Of a stretch of 45,990 nt of DNA, positions 1 through 8,978 are shown one piece after another. This DNA comes from Chitinophagaceae bacterium (GTDB taxonomy: Bacteria > Bacteroidota > Bacteroidia > Chitinophagales > Chitinophagaceae). Under the pieces are notes generated by a model. That model did no database searches, was not told the DNA's origin, and saw nothing but the letters and a program-made list of their open reading frames with translations. The stretch is from NCBI GenBank assembly GCA_016787135.1, contig JAEUVK010000016.1, positions 1-45,990 of the forward strand, written 5' to 3'. Each line of letters starts with the position of its first letter. Positions within the stretch are counted from its first letter, which is position 1. The position numbers and the translations under genes were made by a program.

Positions 1-628
1 TCCAGCTTGCTTTGCGCACATATACTGCATCCCAGTAATAGCGGTTCATGATCTCTGTGTAATCTTTGGCAATGCCATGATGGCCTTTTACCTGCGCCAG
101 GCCGGTAATGCCCGGTTTTACTAAACTCCTGAATTTATAAGATGAGATAACAAACGAGAACCGCATACAGTCAGACAACATATGTGGCCTTGGGCCTGTA
201 AGACTCATGTCCCCGATAAAGACGTTGAATAATTGCGGCAGTTCATCCATATTTGTCTGTCGTAAAAAACGACCGGCTTTTGTGATACGTTCATCATTTT
301 CACCGGCAGGTCTTTCGTCCGCTTCATTGTTTTTTATCATGGTCCGTAACTTGAGGCATCTGAAGAAAACCCCATTTCTCCCCATTCTTTTTTGTGAGAA
401 AAATACCGGACCCTTTGAACCGAGTTTTATCCATACACTTATAATGGGTAACAGCCAGCTTAATACCAGTATAATGGCAAGAAGTGAGAAAGTAATATCG
501 AATGCCCTTTTGCAATATAAATAGTACTTGCGGCTGGCAACGAAACGGGTGATTATTGCGTTTTCATGAATGACCTCAACTTCAGCAATAACAGGAAGTG
601 ATTCTTTATGGATGTCGGTTTTGATCAA
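1..628 (-). CDS. Bacterial sugar transferase (initiating phosphoglycosyl transferase), 3' end cut by window edge
   Basis: The reading frame is open from the left edge to about 628. It encodes the catalytic domain of the bacterial sugar transferase family, which moves a sugar phosphate from a nucleotide sugar to undecaprenyl phosphate and so starts polysaccharide repeat-unit synthesis at the inner membrane. Seen: a membrane segment just after CKRAFDI, then GPVFFSQKRMGRNG, RCLKLRTM, DELPQLFNV, GDMSLTGPRP and KPGITGLAQVKG, all family hallmarks in the right order. There is no in-frame ATG near the N-terminus. I chose TTG at 628 because a stop codon lies upstream; other non-ATG starts (about 634-660) are possible. 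It seems to be a short single-domain form (about 209 codons visible) rather than the long five-helix form. It is divergent from the nucleotidyltransferase gene at 727. The family call is firm; the sugar and the start are not known. Confidence 0.88.
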   Translation of the reverse strand, partial: MIKTDIHKESLPVIAEVEVIHENAIITRFVASRKYYLYCKRAFDITFSLLAIILVLSWLLPIISVWIKLGSKGPVFFSQKRMGRNGVFFRCLKLRTMIKNNEADERPAGENDERITKAGRFLRQTNMDELPQLFNVFIGDMSLTGPRPHMLSDCMRFSFVISSYKFRSLVKPGITGLAQVKGHHGIAKDYTEIMNRYYWDAVYVRKASW

Positions 629-726
629 AATAAGCAGAATGAAAAAGGTGATTGATTGCTGAAGGATTCAATCGGGAAAACAGGATAGCTGGTTGCTTGC
701 AGCCCGGGTAAAGTAAGCCTGAAAAC

Positions 727-1695
727 ATGATGAATGTTGTTTATAAAAAAGAGTATAATGTGAATACCGGAACAGCCGGAGCTATACTGAAAGTATTGGC
801 TTATTTCTCCATTTTTAAGTATCCGTTGACAAGGTCTGAGATCGCTGCTTACCTGCCTCCGGGGACATATGCCGGGATGTTTGACGATGCCCTGGAACAA
901 CTGGTCAGTGAAAGCGTAATTTTCAACATAGGTGGATTTTATCTGTTGCAGGATGATCCTTCATTGGTAAAAAGAAGAAGAGAAGGTAACCAGAGAGCGG
1001 AACAATTATTACCAAAGGCTATGAGGATCGGAAAGTTCCTTTCTTTATTTCCTTATGTACGCGGGATCGGTATTTCAGGGTCTTTGTCGAAAAAGTATGC
1101 GGACGAAAAGGCGGACATCGATTTTTTCATTATCACAAAGGCCGGACGCTTGTGGATCGCCAGAACGATCATGCATGTCTTCAAAAAACTCACCTTTCTC
1201 GCCGGCCGGCAGCATCTCTATTGCATGAATTATTATATAGATGAAAGCGCATTGAAACTGGGCGACCAGAATATTTATACTGCGATCGAAACGGCGACCT
1301 TACTTCCTGTAAATGGCCGGGCCATGTATGATTTTTTTACGGCTAATGAATGGGTGGGTGATTGGTTTGCTGATTATCCCTTTGTTATTACCGGTAAGGA
1401 GGCGAAAACGAAGAGACCAATGATAAAAAAGACCATTGAATGGTTGTTGAATAATTGGATGGGCGAACACCTGGATGATTGCCTGATGAAGGTCACCACA
1501 CGACGCTGGCAGAAAAAAAGACAGGAAGGGAAGCGCAATGAGGAAGGGAAACAAATGGATCTTATCACGGATAAACATTTTGCCAGGTCAAATCCCGGAC
1601 TGTTCAGGGAAAGACTGCTGGGGACCTATGCGGAAAAACTGTATGAGCTCGGTAAAAAGTATCCGGGTTATTTTAACTTTTCTTCCGGAGTGTAA
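727..1695 (+). CDS. Nucleotidyltransferase-fold domain protein in polysaccharide locus
   Basis: This 322-residue soluble protein has a Pol-beta-type nucleotidyltransferase signature: GISGSLSKKYADEKADIDFF at about residues 115-134, with G118-S119 followed by D130 and D132 as likely metal ligands. The first 80 residues look like a small winged-helix-like region (ILKVLAYFSIFKYPLTRSEI). The C-terminal third is basic and probably helical. Proteins of this type are found in Bacteroidota exopolysaccharide clusters; their substrate is not established. It starts with two adjacent ATG codons; I took the first. Its 3' end overlaps the convergent methyltransferase by 23 bases. It stands next to a methyltransferase and two radical SAM genes, which suggests a shared modification step, but this is inference. 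It could instead be a toxin-antitoxin-type nucleotidyltransferase, which I think less likely from the length and setting. Confidence 0.75.
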   Translation: MMNVVYKKEYNVNTGTAGAILKVLAYFSIFKYPLTRSEIAAYLPPGTYAGMFDDALEQLVSESVIFNIGGFYLLQDDPSLVKRRREGNQRAEQLLPKAMRIGKFLSLFPYVRGIGISGSLSKKYADEKADIDFFIITKAGRLWIARTIMHVFKKLTFLAGRQHLYCMNYYIDESALKLGDQNIYTAIETATLLPVNGRAMYDFFTANEWVGDWFADYPFVITGKEAKTKRPMIKKTIEWLLNNWMGEHLDDCLMKVTTRRWQKKRQEGKRNEEGKQMDLITDKHFARSNPGLFRERLLGTYAEKLYELGKKYPGYFNFSSGV

Positions 1696-2497
1696 TGATA
1701 TAGTAATCTCCTATACTTCTCCACGGCCATTTTCTCCTCCATTTGTTTTCAAGGTTCGTTAAAAAGGAGAACGATCGGGGGTGACTCTCTGCAAATTTCT
1801 CAATGTAAGAAGGAGGTACCAGTGTGCACAGGCCTTCTATACTTATCGTATGGAACGATCCCTTCATTTCTTTTTTGATAAAGGAAGGGTTATAGTACCA
1901 GCAGCGAAAATATTGCCCTTCGATATGCGCTTTGGCGCCTTTGCTGCCGGAAAAACGCCGGAATGCAGTTTTGAATTTTCCTTTGAATACTAACAGAAGT
2001 TCCCATAAACAAAATCGCGGTAATATAACTAATGTCACCAGCCCGTCCGGTTTCACTAAGCGATCAAATGAGTGCAGGACTTTTGATAGTTCGCTGGTGC
2101 AATTCAGCCCTGCAAAATTGGAAAAGATAAGATCGTATGGCCCACGGGCAGATAATTTTTCCAGCTCTGTGAAGGAACATATCTCATTACTGATAAGCAT
2201 TTGAAGTTTATGCTGAAGAGTTTTCTCTTTCAGCTTTTCCTGCATCGCTGCTGAAATATCAGTGGCATGAACAGTATAACCCTGCTGCGCAAAGAAAACA
2301 GTGTCTTCACCTGTTCCTGCATTTAGTTCCAATACAGATGAGCCGGGATCAAGGTATTGCAATACATGCTCCCTTACCCTTTTTCTTTTATATTGAACGG
2401 TCAGGTCTTCTGAGTACAGGTTATCAAACAAGGGCGCCTGCCTGCTGAAAGCTTCTGCAGCGGCCTGTTCATTCAGTGTATGTGCAGTTTTACTCAT
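1673..2497 (-). CDS. Class I SAM-dependent methyltransferase
   Basis: A 274-residue protein with the Rossmann methyltransferase motif I (VLELNAGTGEDTVFFA, about residues 55-70) followed by the acidic end of beta-2 (HATDIS) and a plausible motif IV (YDLIFSNFAGLN). No membrane segment is evident apart from a hydrophobic strand near LVTLVILPRF. It probably methylates a small molecule or sugar intermediate; the substrate cannot be read from the sequence. Its ATG overlaps the stop of the upstream B12-type radical SAM gene by four bases (ATGA), so the two are translationally coupled and very likely act in the same pathway. The 3' end overlaps the convergent nucleotidyltransferase gene by 23 bases. 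Confidence 0.85.
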   Translation of the reverse strand: MSKTAHTLNEQAAAEAFSRQAPLFDNLYSEDLTVQYKRKRVREHVLQYLDPGSSVLELNAGTGEDTVFFAQQGYTVHATDISAAMQEKLKEKTLQHKLQMLISNEICSFTELEKLSARGPYDLIFSNFAGLNCTSELSKVLHSFDRLVKPDGLVTLVILPRFCLWELLLVFKGKFKTAFRRFSGSKGAKAHIEGQYFRCWYYNPSFIKKEMKGSFHTISIEGLCTLVPPSYIEKFAESHPRSFSFLTNLENKWRRKWPWRSIGDYYIITLRKKS

Positions 2498-3960
2498 GCA
2501 GATATGCTTTCCAGGGAATGCAGTTTTTGCTTATCCAGCCAGGCAGCGGGGGCATAATACAGAAATGACAATGCTTTTTTTAATGTAAACCCGTTAATGT
2601 TCTTTGGTTTCGTCACGAGGTTTTTTATATGCCGGATAGCAATATGCTTCCTGTAGCTTTTATGTACATAGCGGTGAAGTTGTTTGTAAAATGCCGGGCC
2701 GTAAGTATTGCGGAACATCAGCGCCAGTTCATCGGAGTCCGTCCAGTTGGCCTTTTCTTTCAGGTCTGCTTTTACTTTTTCATGGAAAACAGTGCCAGGC
2801 AGCGGATAGGAAACGGATATCCCTATTTCATGAGGTAGCAATTCATTGATCATCCGGATAGTTTTCCTGATATCTTCTTTTGTTTCTCCGGGATAGCCGA
2901 ATTGGATAAAGAAGGAAGGGTGTATCACGTTTTTCTTTATCAGGTATGTAGCCTGGTATATCTGCTCTACCGTTGTTCCTTTGTCCATGGCATCCAATAT
3001 TTTTTGAGATCCGCTCTCGGCTCCCATCCATATGTTTTCACAACCGGCCCGTGCAAGATCACGGATATAATTCTCCTGCAACAGGAGGTCAGCTCTGGCC
3101 TGTATCTTGAATTTGAAATATAGTTTTTCCTTTTCTACAAGATCGGCAAATTCATTCACCCACCCCGGTCTTAATCCGAAAATGTCATCGCAAAACCATA
3201 TTTGGTCAAAACTGAATTTTTCTTTCAGCATTTTCAATTCTGCTACCACATGCTGCGGCGACCTCGAATTATAACGATTGCCATAGATAGGTTTGGCACA
3301 CCAGTTACATTTAAATGGACAACCCCGGGTAGTTGCTATATTCAGTGAAAAAAGCCCTCTATGCTTCATCCACATTTTGCGGTAAGGCTCAATATCCACC
3401 AGTTCCCATGCCGGGAACGGAAGACTGTCTAAGTCTTTCAGCACATTTCTTTTCGCAGTTTTGATCACTGCACCATCCTGTTTGTAAGCAAGACCGGGAG
3501 TGGAAAGGAAATTGGTATTGCCGGTATCAATGGCTGTTATCAATTCTGCCAGCGTTTGCTCCGCTTCTCCTAATAAAACAAAATCAGCGCCTTCTTGCAG
3601 ATATTGTTCGTAATGGTCAGTGGAATCTGAACTTGAGACAATAACAGTACAGTCTCTTTGCCTGGCCAGTTTTATCATTTTGAATGCGGCCTCCCGCATA
3701 TTGGTCAGGCACATTTTTGTAAGGTAGTTGAAACCGTCATCATACAAAACCAGGAAATCAGGTGATCTTTCTTCGAGTGAAGGAGTGATATCATCCGGGC
3801 CATAAGCGAACATCGTATCAAAGAATGAAATTGCATATCCCTTCTCTCTCATTATTGCTGCCGCATATAATGTTCCGATTGGTGGATAGGGTTGCCCGGT
3901 TGCCCATTGCTTTGGGTCAAAGCGAAGGAAATATGAATGGGAGAAAAGGATTTTTTTCAT
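2494..3960 (-). CDS. B12-binding-type radical SAM protein
   Basis: The 488-residue protein has an N-terminal Rossmann-like region of the kind that binds cobalamin in this family (about residues 25-150; PPIGTLYAAAIMREKGY, GADFVLLGEAEQTL). It then has a radical SAM core with the CxxxCxxC cluster-binding motif at C204, C208 and C211 in TRGCPFKCNWC. Family members (BchE/P-methyltransferase-like) carry out methylation, cyclisation or rearrangement on unactivated carbons. The C-terminal 100 residues are basic and of unknown role. It sits in a minus-strand block downstream of the sulfatase-like and SPASM radical SAM genes and is coupled to a methyltransferase. I infer a role in making an unusual sugar or lipid modification for the polysaccharide; the exact reaction is unknown. 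Confidence 0.87.
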   Translation of the reverse strand: MKKILFSHSYFLRFDPKQWATGQPYPPIGTLYAAAIMREKGYAISFFDTMFAYGPDDITPSLEERSPDFLVLYDDGFNYLTKMCLTNMREAAFKMIKLARQRDCTVIVSSSDSTDHYEQYLQEGADFVLLGEAEQTLAELITAIDTGNTNFLSTPGLAYKQDGAVIKTAKRNVLKDLDSLPFPAWELVDIEPYRKMWMKHRGLFSLNIATTRGCPFKCNWCAKPIYGNRYNSRSPQHVVAELKMLKEKFSFDQIWFCDDIFGLRPGWVNEFADLVEKEKLYFKFKIQARADLLLQENYIRDLARAGCENIWMGAESGSQKILDAMDKGTTVEQIYQATYLIKKNVIHPSFFIQFGYPGETKEDIRKTIRMINELLPHEIGISVSYPLPGTVFHEKVKADLKEKANWTDSDELALMFRNTYGPAFYKQLHRYVHKSYRKHIAIRHIKNLVTKPKNINGFTLKKALSFLYYAPAAWLDKQKLHSLESISA

Positions 3961-3969
3961 CAGCCGTTA

Positions 3970-5019
3970 TCAATTAAGTTTTGTTCCCGGTGAAAGATGC
4001 AGGTAACAGACACATTTCTGGCAGGTACTGTTCTGCTCCATATTTAATTCTTTACGGAAGCGGATGCTTTCCCGGCTATTGAGAATGTCCTCTAAAGAAT
4101 GCTTCCTGGTATTCCCCATTGCCGGATGGAAGAAACAAGGTCTGACAGTTCCATCTGCTTCAACAACTGCTGACACCCAGGGAGCATTACATTTTTTATA
4201 TGGAAAGGGAGTAAGGCCGTAAAAAGCGGCATAATAACTATATATCTTCCTGAGCTTTTCAGGGCTTTCAGCAATGAAATGCCGGAATGCCCCGGTTGTA
4301 TATTTTTCAATAACAATTTCTGTGATCACTTTGAGTTCTTCCAGTTCTTTTTCGTCAATTAAAACTTCATGTTGCCGTTGATCATTCCATAGAACTTCAC
4401 GGTTAAATGCGTGACTGCTGACATCGGCCGGTAAAAAACTTACCTGGTCCAGCCCGATCTCTTTGGCGCTTTCAATGAGTAGGGGCCAATGAAGAAAATT
4501 AAGCCGTTGAATGACCGTTCTGGCAGTGATCCTGAAAAGCGGGTCACTGCTTTTTATGCATTGTACGCCTTCCCTGAGTTGCTGGTAAGCATTGGGAATG
4601 TTCCTTATCTGATCGTGTATTACTTCCGGCCCGTCAAGCGAAACAATGATGTTATTCACCCATTTTACCAACTGTTTGGCATTCTTCTTTAGCGTTAACC
4701 CGGTTGATAGTAATGATACTTTTATACCCGCCTTTTGAAGTATCTCACAAAACCGGAAAAAATTTGGATTCAGCAAAGCTTCACCTCCCGACATCAATAC
4801 CTGCAGAGTACCCATTTTTTTCAGTGAGACCAATAAACCGCTTATATCTTTTTCTGTAAGCTGTTTCAGGTTCTTGTTGTCTTTCCAGATATCACATATC
4901 AAACAGCGGCAATTACAGGCGCTATGAGGCATCAGTATTACCACAGGCAAAGCCGATATCTTATGGGTCTGAAGTGACCTGTATCGCTTGAATGTTTGAT
5001 ATAAGGATTGACTGAGCAT
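3970..5019 (-). CDS. Radical SAM/SPASM-like protein
   Basis: A 349-residue radical SAM protein. The CxxxCxxC motif is at C35, C39 and C42 (ACNCRCLICDIW). The region MGTLQVLMSGGEALLNP is the typical GGEP-like SAM-binding strand, here GGEA. The C-terminal part has the spaced cysteines of a SPASM/twitch domain holding extra iron-sulfur clusters (CNAPW, VRPCFFHP, CQKCVCYLHL). SPASM proteins modify peptides, proteins or small molecules. Only nine bases separate it from the next radical SAM gene, so they are cotranscribed. No small precursor peptide was found next to it, so a peptide-maturation role is not supported here; a part in polysaccharide or lipid modification is the better guess from context. 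Confidence 0.85.
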   Translation of the reverse strand: MLSQSLYQTFKRYRSLQTHKISALPVVILMPHSACNCRCLICDIWKDNKNLKQLTEKDISGLLVSLKKMGTLQVLMSGGEALLNPNFFRFCEILQKAGIKVSLLSTGLTLKKNAKQLVKWVNNIIVSLDGPEVIHDQIRNIPNAYQQLREGVQCIKSSDPLFRITARTVIQRLNFLHWPLLIESAKEIGLDQVSFLPADVSSHAFNREVLWNDQRQHEVLIDEKELEELKVITEIVIEKYTTGAFRHFIAESPEKLRKIYSYYAAFYGLTPFPYKKCNAPWVSAVVEADGTVRPCFFHPAMGNTRKHSLEDILNSRESIRFRKELNMEQNSTCQKCVCYLHLSPGTKLN

Positions 5020-5098
5020 CAGATCAATTAAAACGGGCAGCCGGCCTTTAAGAGGTATTCGTTTTTTATAGCTTCTGGGTTGCCTGAGTTGTAAGAAG

Positions 5099-6634
5099 TT
5101 AGTCCCACAGATCGGTCGTTGAATCTTTCAGCAAAGGGAAGCGCTGGTTAAAACAATAATTAAAAAGGGACCTGAAATGGTTCACATTGGTCAGGTTATC
5201 GGAGAAATGAGTGTAGTTTTTATCGGGGAGATACAGGGCATTCAGGTTCAGGAAATCATATTTACGGTCCGCATTTTTTCCGGGATGCCTGAACCCGTGG
5301 TCTGAAAGAAGCATAATAACAGGAGGCTCAGGTGATGTTGCCAGGATACTGTCTGCCAGTTCCAGTATTTTGGTATTACAGTATTGAAGGTACCCGATAT
5401 AATCTTCGGCATTTTCGGTCCGGCTCTTCAGCAGTTTTTCTACAGGTACCTGGTGTCCCTTGCTATCATAGTAGTAGGGAAAATGAGGCATCATGAAATG
5501 GGCGTAAACAAATTTGGGTTTACCGGTTTTTGTTCCTGCAATGTTTTTTGTCAGCTGGAAAATATCATTATTAAAATGCAGCCCTTCATAGGCAATTTTG
5601 ATTTGAGCGGCTTTAAAATCCAGTTTGCCTTCTGCAATACCCGACCTTATATCTCTTGTGATCCGGCTGATAAAGGTCGAAGAAGTGATCAGTTTGGTTC
5701 CGTAAGGAAAGAACATAGCATATCTATGTGCCGACTGGCCGGGGAAATCAAAAACAGAATAATTATAAAAATGATAGTCATGAGCTGCAAGAAATTTCAT
5801 AGCCCGGCTGTTTTGTATGGTACGGTAACTGTAGCCGACATTCAGATGTTTTTTTACTCCCATTTCAGGATCGAGGTAATTCATTTCTAACAGAGATGCC
5901 ATGGAGAAAGGGGTAAGGTTATAATTGCTCCGACTGTTCTTTACAACGTGAAATCCGCGTTTGCTTAATTCATTTTCAAAAGCAGAGTTATCAAAATTGA
6001 AAACATTTTTCAATGCCGTATGACCGGCATATTGGTCAAACAATAACAGGTATATATCTGGTTTCCGGCATGTATCGCATACGGGCAGGGTAGGGAAGTT
6101 TGTGCCGGCGCCTCTGTGTTTGTACCGGGCAGCTTTTGTGATCAGCCAGCCAGTATCGGCTGCTATCAGCAGCAACAGCAAAATATTCAGATAAGCAGTG
6201 AGCTTCTGTATCCCTCTGCTTCTCTTACCCAGGAGGATCATTATTGCCAGGAACAAAAGAGCGCTGATCGGTAACAGGAAACGATACTGGGAGAAAGATG
6301 CGAGTGGCGAAAAGTTTTTTAATACGTCCTGTATGTTGCCAAAAAAGAAATGATAGGCCATGGTACAGAATGACAGGATACAGGCCTTGATCACATTCCG
6401 GTAAAAGAACCAGCTGATACCGCCGATCAGCAATGCTATGGCGATATAAGATAGTGTCAGCATCGCAGCATCATCAAATGGAACAGAACTGTAGTTAGCG
6501 GTGAATCCATGCAGAACAAAAAAGACAGGGAGCAGCGGCAGAAAAGCAGGGAATGTCTTTATGAAATGACCGGAGCGCAGGCAAAAAGAACGAAAAGATT
6601 TGAACAGGCTCATACGCTTGAGATTGTCAGTCAT
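5099..6634 (-). CDS. Membrane-anchored sulfatase/alkaline-phosphatase-fold protein
   Basis: A 511-residue protein. The first 175 residues hold about five hydrophobic membrane segments. A periplasmic domain follows, starting at KPDIYLLLFDQYAGH, which resembles the metal-binding opening strand of sulfatase-fold enzymes. LTPFSMASLLEMNYLD holds the likely nucleophile position (Thr or Ser), and VIMLLSDHGFRHPG near residue 450 is the conserved late metal-binding motif. The architecture matches phosphoethanolamine or phosphoglycerol transferases (LtaS/EptA-like), which add a phospho-substituent to surface glycans or lipids. ATG at 6634 was taken; an in-frame ATG lies at 6613. It is the first gene of the minus-strand block that continues into the radical SAM genes. 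The actual substituent is unknown. Confidence 0.8.
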   Translation of the reverse strand: MTDNLKRMSLFKSFRSFCLRSGHFIKTFPAFLPLLPVFFVLHGFTANYSSVPFDDAAMLTLSYIAIALLIGGISWFFYRNVIKACILSFCTMAYHFFFGNIQDVLKNFSPLASFSQYRFLLPISALLFLAIMILLGKRSRGIQKLTAYLNILLLLLIAADTGWLITKAARYKHRGAGTNFPTLPVCDTCRKPDIYLLLFDQYAGHTALKNVFNFDNSAFENELSKRGFHVVKNSRSNYNLTPFSMASLLEMNYLDPEMGVKKHLNVGYSYRTIQNSRAMKFLAAHDYHFYNYSVFDFPGQSAHRYAMFFPYGTKLITSSTFISRITRDIRSGIAEGKLDFKAAQIKIAYEGLHFNNDIFQLTKNIAGTKTGKPKFVYAHFMMPHFPYYYDSKGHQVPVEKLLKSRTENAEDYIGYLQYCNTKILELADSILATSPEPPVIMLLSDHGFRHPGKNADRKYDFLNLNALYLPDKNYTHFSDNLTNVNHFRSLFNYCFNQRFPLLKDSTTDLWD

Positions 6635-6760
6635 TCATCCGTTAATCGTATTGAAACCTGTTTGAGTTGCCTGAACCGGAATTAAGAAAAACATTTACGA
6701 TCTGTTATATACATGTCAATATTTTGCTAGTAAATTTAATTTGTAATAAAAAAGCAGCGA

Positions 6761-7768
6761 ATGCAAATCAGTGTGGTTATCCCGACCTGCGATCGTAGAG
6801 CAAGATTGCTTTCCCTGCTCCGGGATCTGGATCGTTCTGCCTATCCATTGAATGAAGTAATCATTGTGGATGCAGGAGATGATAAATTATCACCTGCTGA
6901 ATATTCCCGGTTTAGTAACCTGGACATTCAATACGTCTCATCTGAAAGGTCGGTCTGCATCCAGCGTAATACAGGTATCCGCATGGCCCGCTCCCCCTGG
7001 ATATTTCTTTGTGATGATGATATTGAGATCGCTGGTGATTACCTGCAGGGATTGGTCAACCATATTCATTCATTTCCGGAAACGGGAGCTGTTTCGGGAT
7101 TATGGCTGGAAAAGGTCAATGGGGAGTGGAAGGCCTCACACCCTGTAGTATCTACAGGGGCATTAGTGTGGAAATATATTTTCGGGTTGGGTATATGGGG
7201 AGAAATTGACTGCGCAGGTAACAGTATTATCATAAAAAAGATCAGGGCCTATTACAAACGGAAGGGAAACCATATCTCAAAAGCAGGATGGCCGGTCAAC
7301 ACGAATTTTGCAGGAGATTATATTGTATGTCCTGTATATAGCCTGGGGGCATCGTTGGTAAAGAAGGAATGGCTAATCCGGTCGCCCTATGATGAAGTAC
7401 TGGACAGGCAAGGTATCGGGGATAATTATGGAGTGATCATGGGTTTCCCTGTTCCTGCTATACAGGTGGTGAACAAGGTTGTTGTTTACCACCATCATGA
7501 ACAAACGAACCGGCTGAAGGAGTCTCTGCAATACTATCGCAGGGTGCTGGCGCTTGCTTATTTTATCCGGATCAGGCAAGCATTGCCTCATGTGAAAAAA
7601 CACCGCCTTATATGGTCTTTGGCCGGCAACTTTTTCAGGTTTTTACTTGCCGGGGATTTTATTATGATAAAAGCCACTTTACGATCAATATGGCAGATTA
7701 CTTTTGATACAAATCCTTACAGAATCGCTAAACAGGAAGGGAGAAAAGTAGCGGAGCCGGTACTTTAA
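6761..7768 (+). CDS. Glycosyltransferase family 2
   Basis: A 335-residue GT-A fold glycosyltransferase. The N-terminus ISVVIPTCDRRARLLSLL begins the nucleotide-binding fold, VIIVDAGDD follows, CIQRNTGIRMA is the usual strand-helix before the metal site, and IFLCDDDIEI at about residue 85-94 is the DxD metal-binding motif. The C-terminal part is basic with a hydrophobic stretch (FFRFLLAGDFIMI) that may sit on the membrane face. It transfers a sugar from a nucleotide donor to the growing lipid-linked repeat unit in the cytoplasm; donor and acceptor are unknown. It is a lone plus-strand gene, divergent from the sulfatase-like gene and overlapping the convergent GT4 gene by four bases. Confidence 0.9.
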   Translation: MQISVVIPTCDRRARLLSLLRDLDRSAYPLNEVIIVDAGDDKLSPAEYSRFSNLDIQYVSSERSVCIQRNTGIRMARSPWIFLCDDDIEIAGDYLQGLVNHIHSFPETGAVSGLWLEKVNGEWKASHPVVSTGALVWKYIFGLGIWGEIDCAGNSIIIKKIRAYYKRKGNHISKAGWPVNTNFAGDYIVCPVYSLGASLVKKEWLIRSPYDEVLDRQGIGDNYGVIMGFPVPAIQVVNKVVVYHHHEQTNRLKESLQYYRRVLALAYFIRIRQALPHVKKHRLIWSLAGNFFRFLLAGDFIMIKATLRSIWQITFDTNPYRIAKQEGRKVAEPVL

Positions 7769-8955
7769 AAGAGTAACGGAGGCTGATCGCTATTTTTTTT
7801 TGACCGTGACCGAATCATTTTCTGGTAATGTTGCATGGCTACTCCGGCAATGGCATCAAAAGATAGATATTCTTTAAAGAAGTCAATACATGCGTTTGCT
7901 TCCTTGTTTCGAGGTTTGTCGATAGCCAGGATGGCGGCTTTGACAAAAGAATCACTATTGCCGGGTTCCCACAATGCGCCCAGTCTGCCATTATTCGTCA
8001 TCATCCTGAAACTCGGGATATCAGTGATGATTGGTACACAACCGCAACGTAAAGCTTCACTTAAAGCATAGCCGCTGCCCTCGTAGTGGCTGCCAAGAAC
8101 AAAATAGTCGGCGGCATTGTAATACATTTCTATTTCAGTATGCGGAATATTGCCAAATAAGAATACATTTTCTCTAAGCATTGGTGAACCGTCAACTTTT
8201 TTGTTTACTGCATTGGCGAGTTTATCGTCGCTGTAGGCCATGTATAATTTCGCTTCAGGATATATTTTTAATAGTATCCAGAAGCCATCCAATACGGTTA
8301 AAGGATCTTTATTTCGATCTAACCGACCGACCCAGAGAAAGACCGGAGAGCCTTTCATACCGGTTTTTATTCTTAATGCGTTCTTGTCATTGTTGCTAAG
8401 AATGTTTGTGGCATCGCGGTTGCCATAAGTAAAGAATGTAGCGCCTTCCATGACGGGCATGACCCTGCCAGCTTGTTTTTTGTTCATAAACCATTCGTGG
8501 CCTTGTTCAAATGTTGTAAAGAAATACCCATCTGCTACAGAATTAAAAAAATTATGGACAACCCTTCTTTTTTTTACAGGTAGCGGACCGCCATGATGCT
8601 GAATGACAATTGCCGTTTTCTCTGGCAGCAGCATTCTTAACAGGATCGTTTGCAGTGAAAGAGTAAGGTGATGCAGGTGAACAATGTCGGCGTTAAGGCG
8701 GCTTATTTTCTTTAGCAGCTTCAAAGGTAACTGCCAGCCTTTTGGCTTTGCCTTCAGGCTGTCTTTAATGAAATGATAATGTACCTTATTCTTTTGAAAC
8801 GAATTTTCTCTATGGAACCGGCTGATGACAATTACTTCCGCTCCTTTCCGCTGCAGCGCCTCTGCCCAGCCTGTAATAGTATAGTGCTGTTCCAGGAGAC
8901 ATTCTTCTGTTGTAAAGGTCTCATCATAATAAAAGGAAACATGCACTACTTTCAT
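7765..8955 (-). CDS. Glycosyltransferase family 4 (GT-B fold)
   Basis: A 396-residue glycosyltransferase of the GT-B fold. The N-terminal domain begins MKVVHVSFYYDE and includes HLHHLTLSLQTILL. The C-terminal nucleotide-sugar-binding domain starts at FLWVGRLDRNKDPLTVLDG and contains the EGSGYALSEALRCGCVPI motif typical of GT4 retaining enzymes, where the first Glu is the EX7E catalytic or donor-binding residue. It adds one sugar to the repeat unit; specificity is not readable. It is the last gene of the minus-strand block running from the Wzz-like gene, 23 bases after the preceding GT4 gene. Confidence 0.9.
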   Translation of the reverse strand: MKVVHVSFYYDETFTTEECLLEQHYTITGWAEALQRKGAEVIVISRFHRENSFQKNKVHYHFIKDSLKAKPKGWQLPLKLLKKISRLNADIVHLHHLTLSLQTILLRMLLPEKTAIVIQHHGGPLPVKKRRVVHNFFNSVADGYFFTTFEQGHEWFMNKKQAGRVMPVMEGATFFTYGNRDATNILSNNDKNALRIKTGMKGSPVFLWVGRLDRNKDPLTVLDGFWILLKIYPEAKLYMAYSDDKLANAVNKKVDGSPMLRENVFLFGNIPHTEIEMYYNAADYFVLGSHYEGSGYALSEALRCGCVPIITDIPSFRMMTNNGRLGALWEPGNSDSFVKAAILAIDKPRNKEANACIDFFKEYLSFDAIAGVAMQHYQKMIRSRSKKNSDQPPLLF

Positions 8956-8978
8956 TTTTTTGATTTATCTGCAGCTAT

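Noticed and set aside
5384..5890. 168-codon plus-strand frame inside the sulfatase-like gene
   Set aside because: It is antisense to a well-supported gene, shows no family motif, and its composition is that of a shadow frame.
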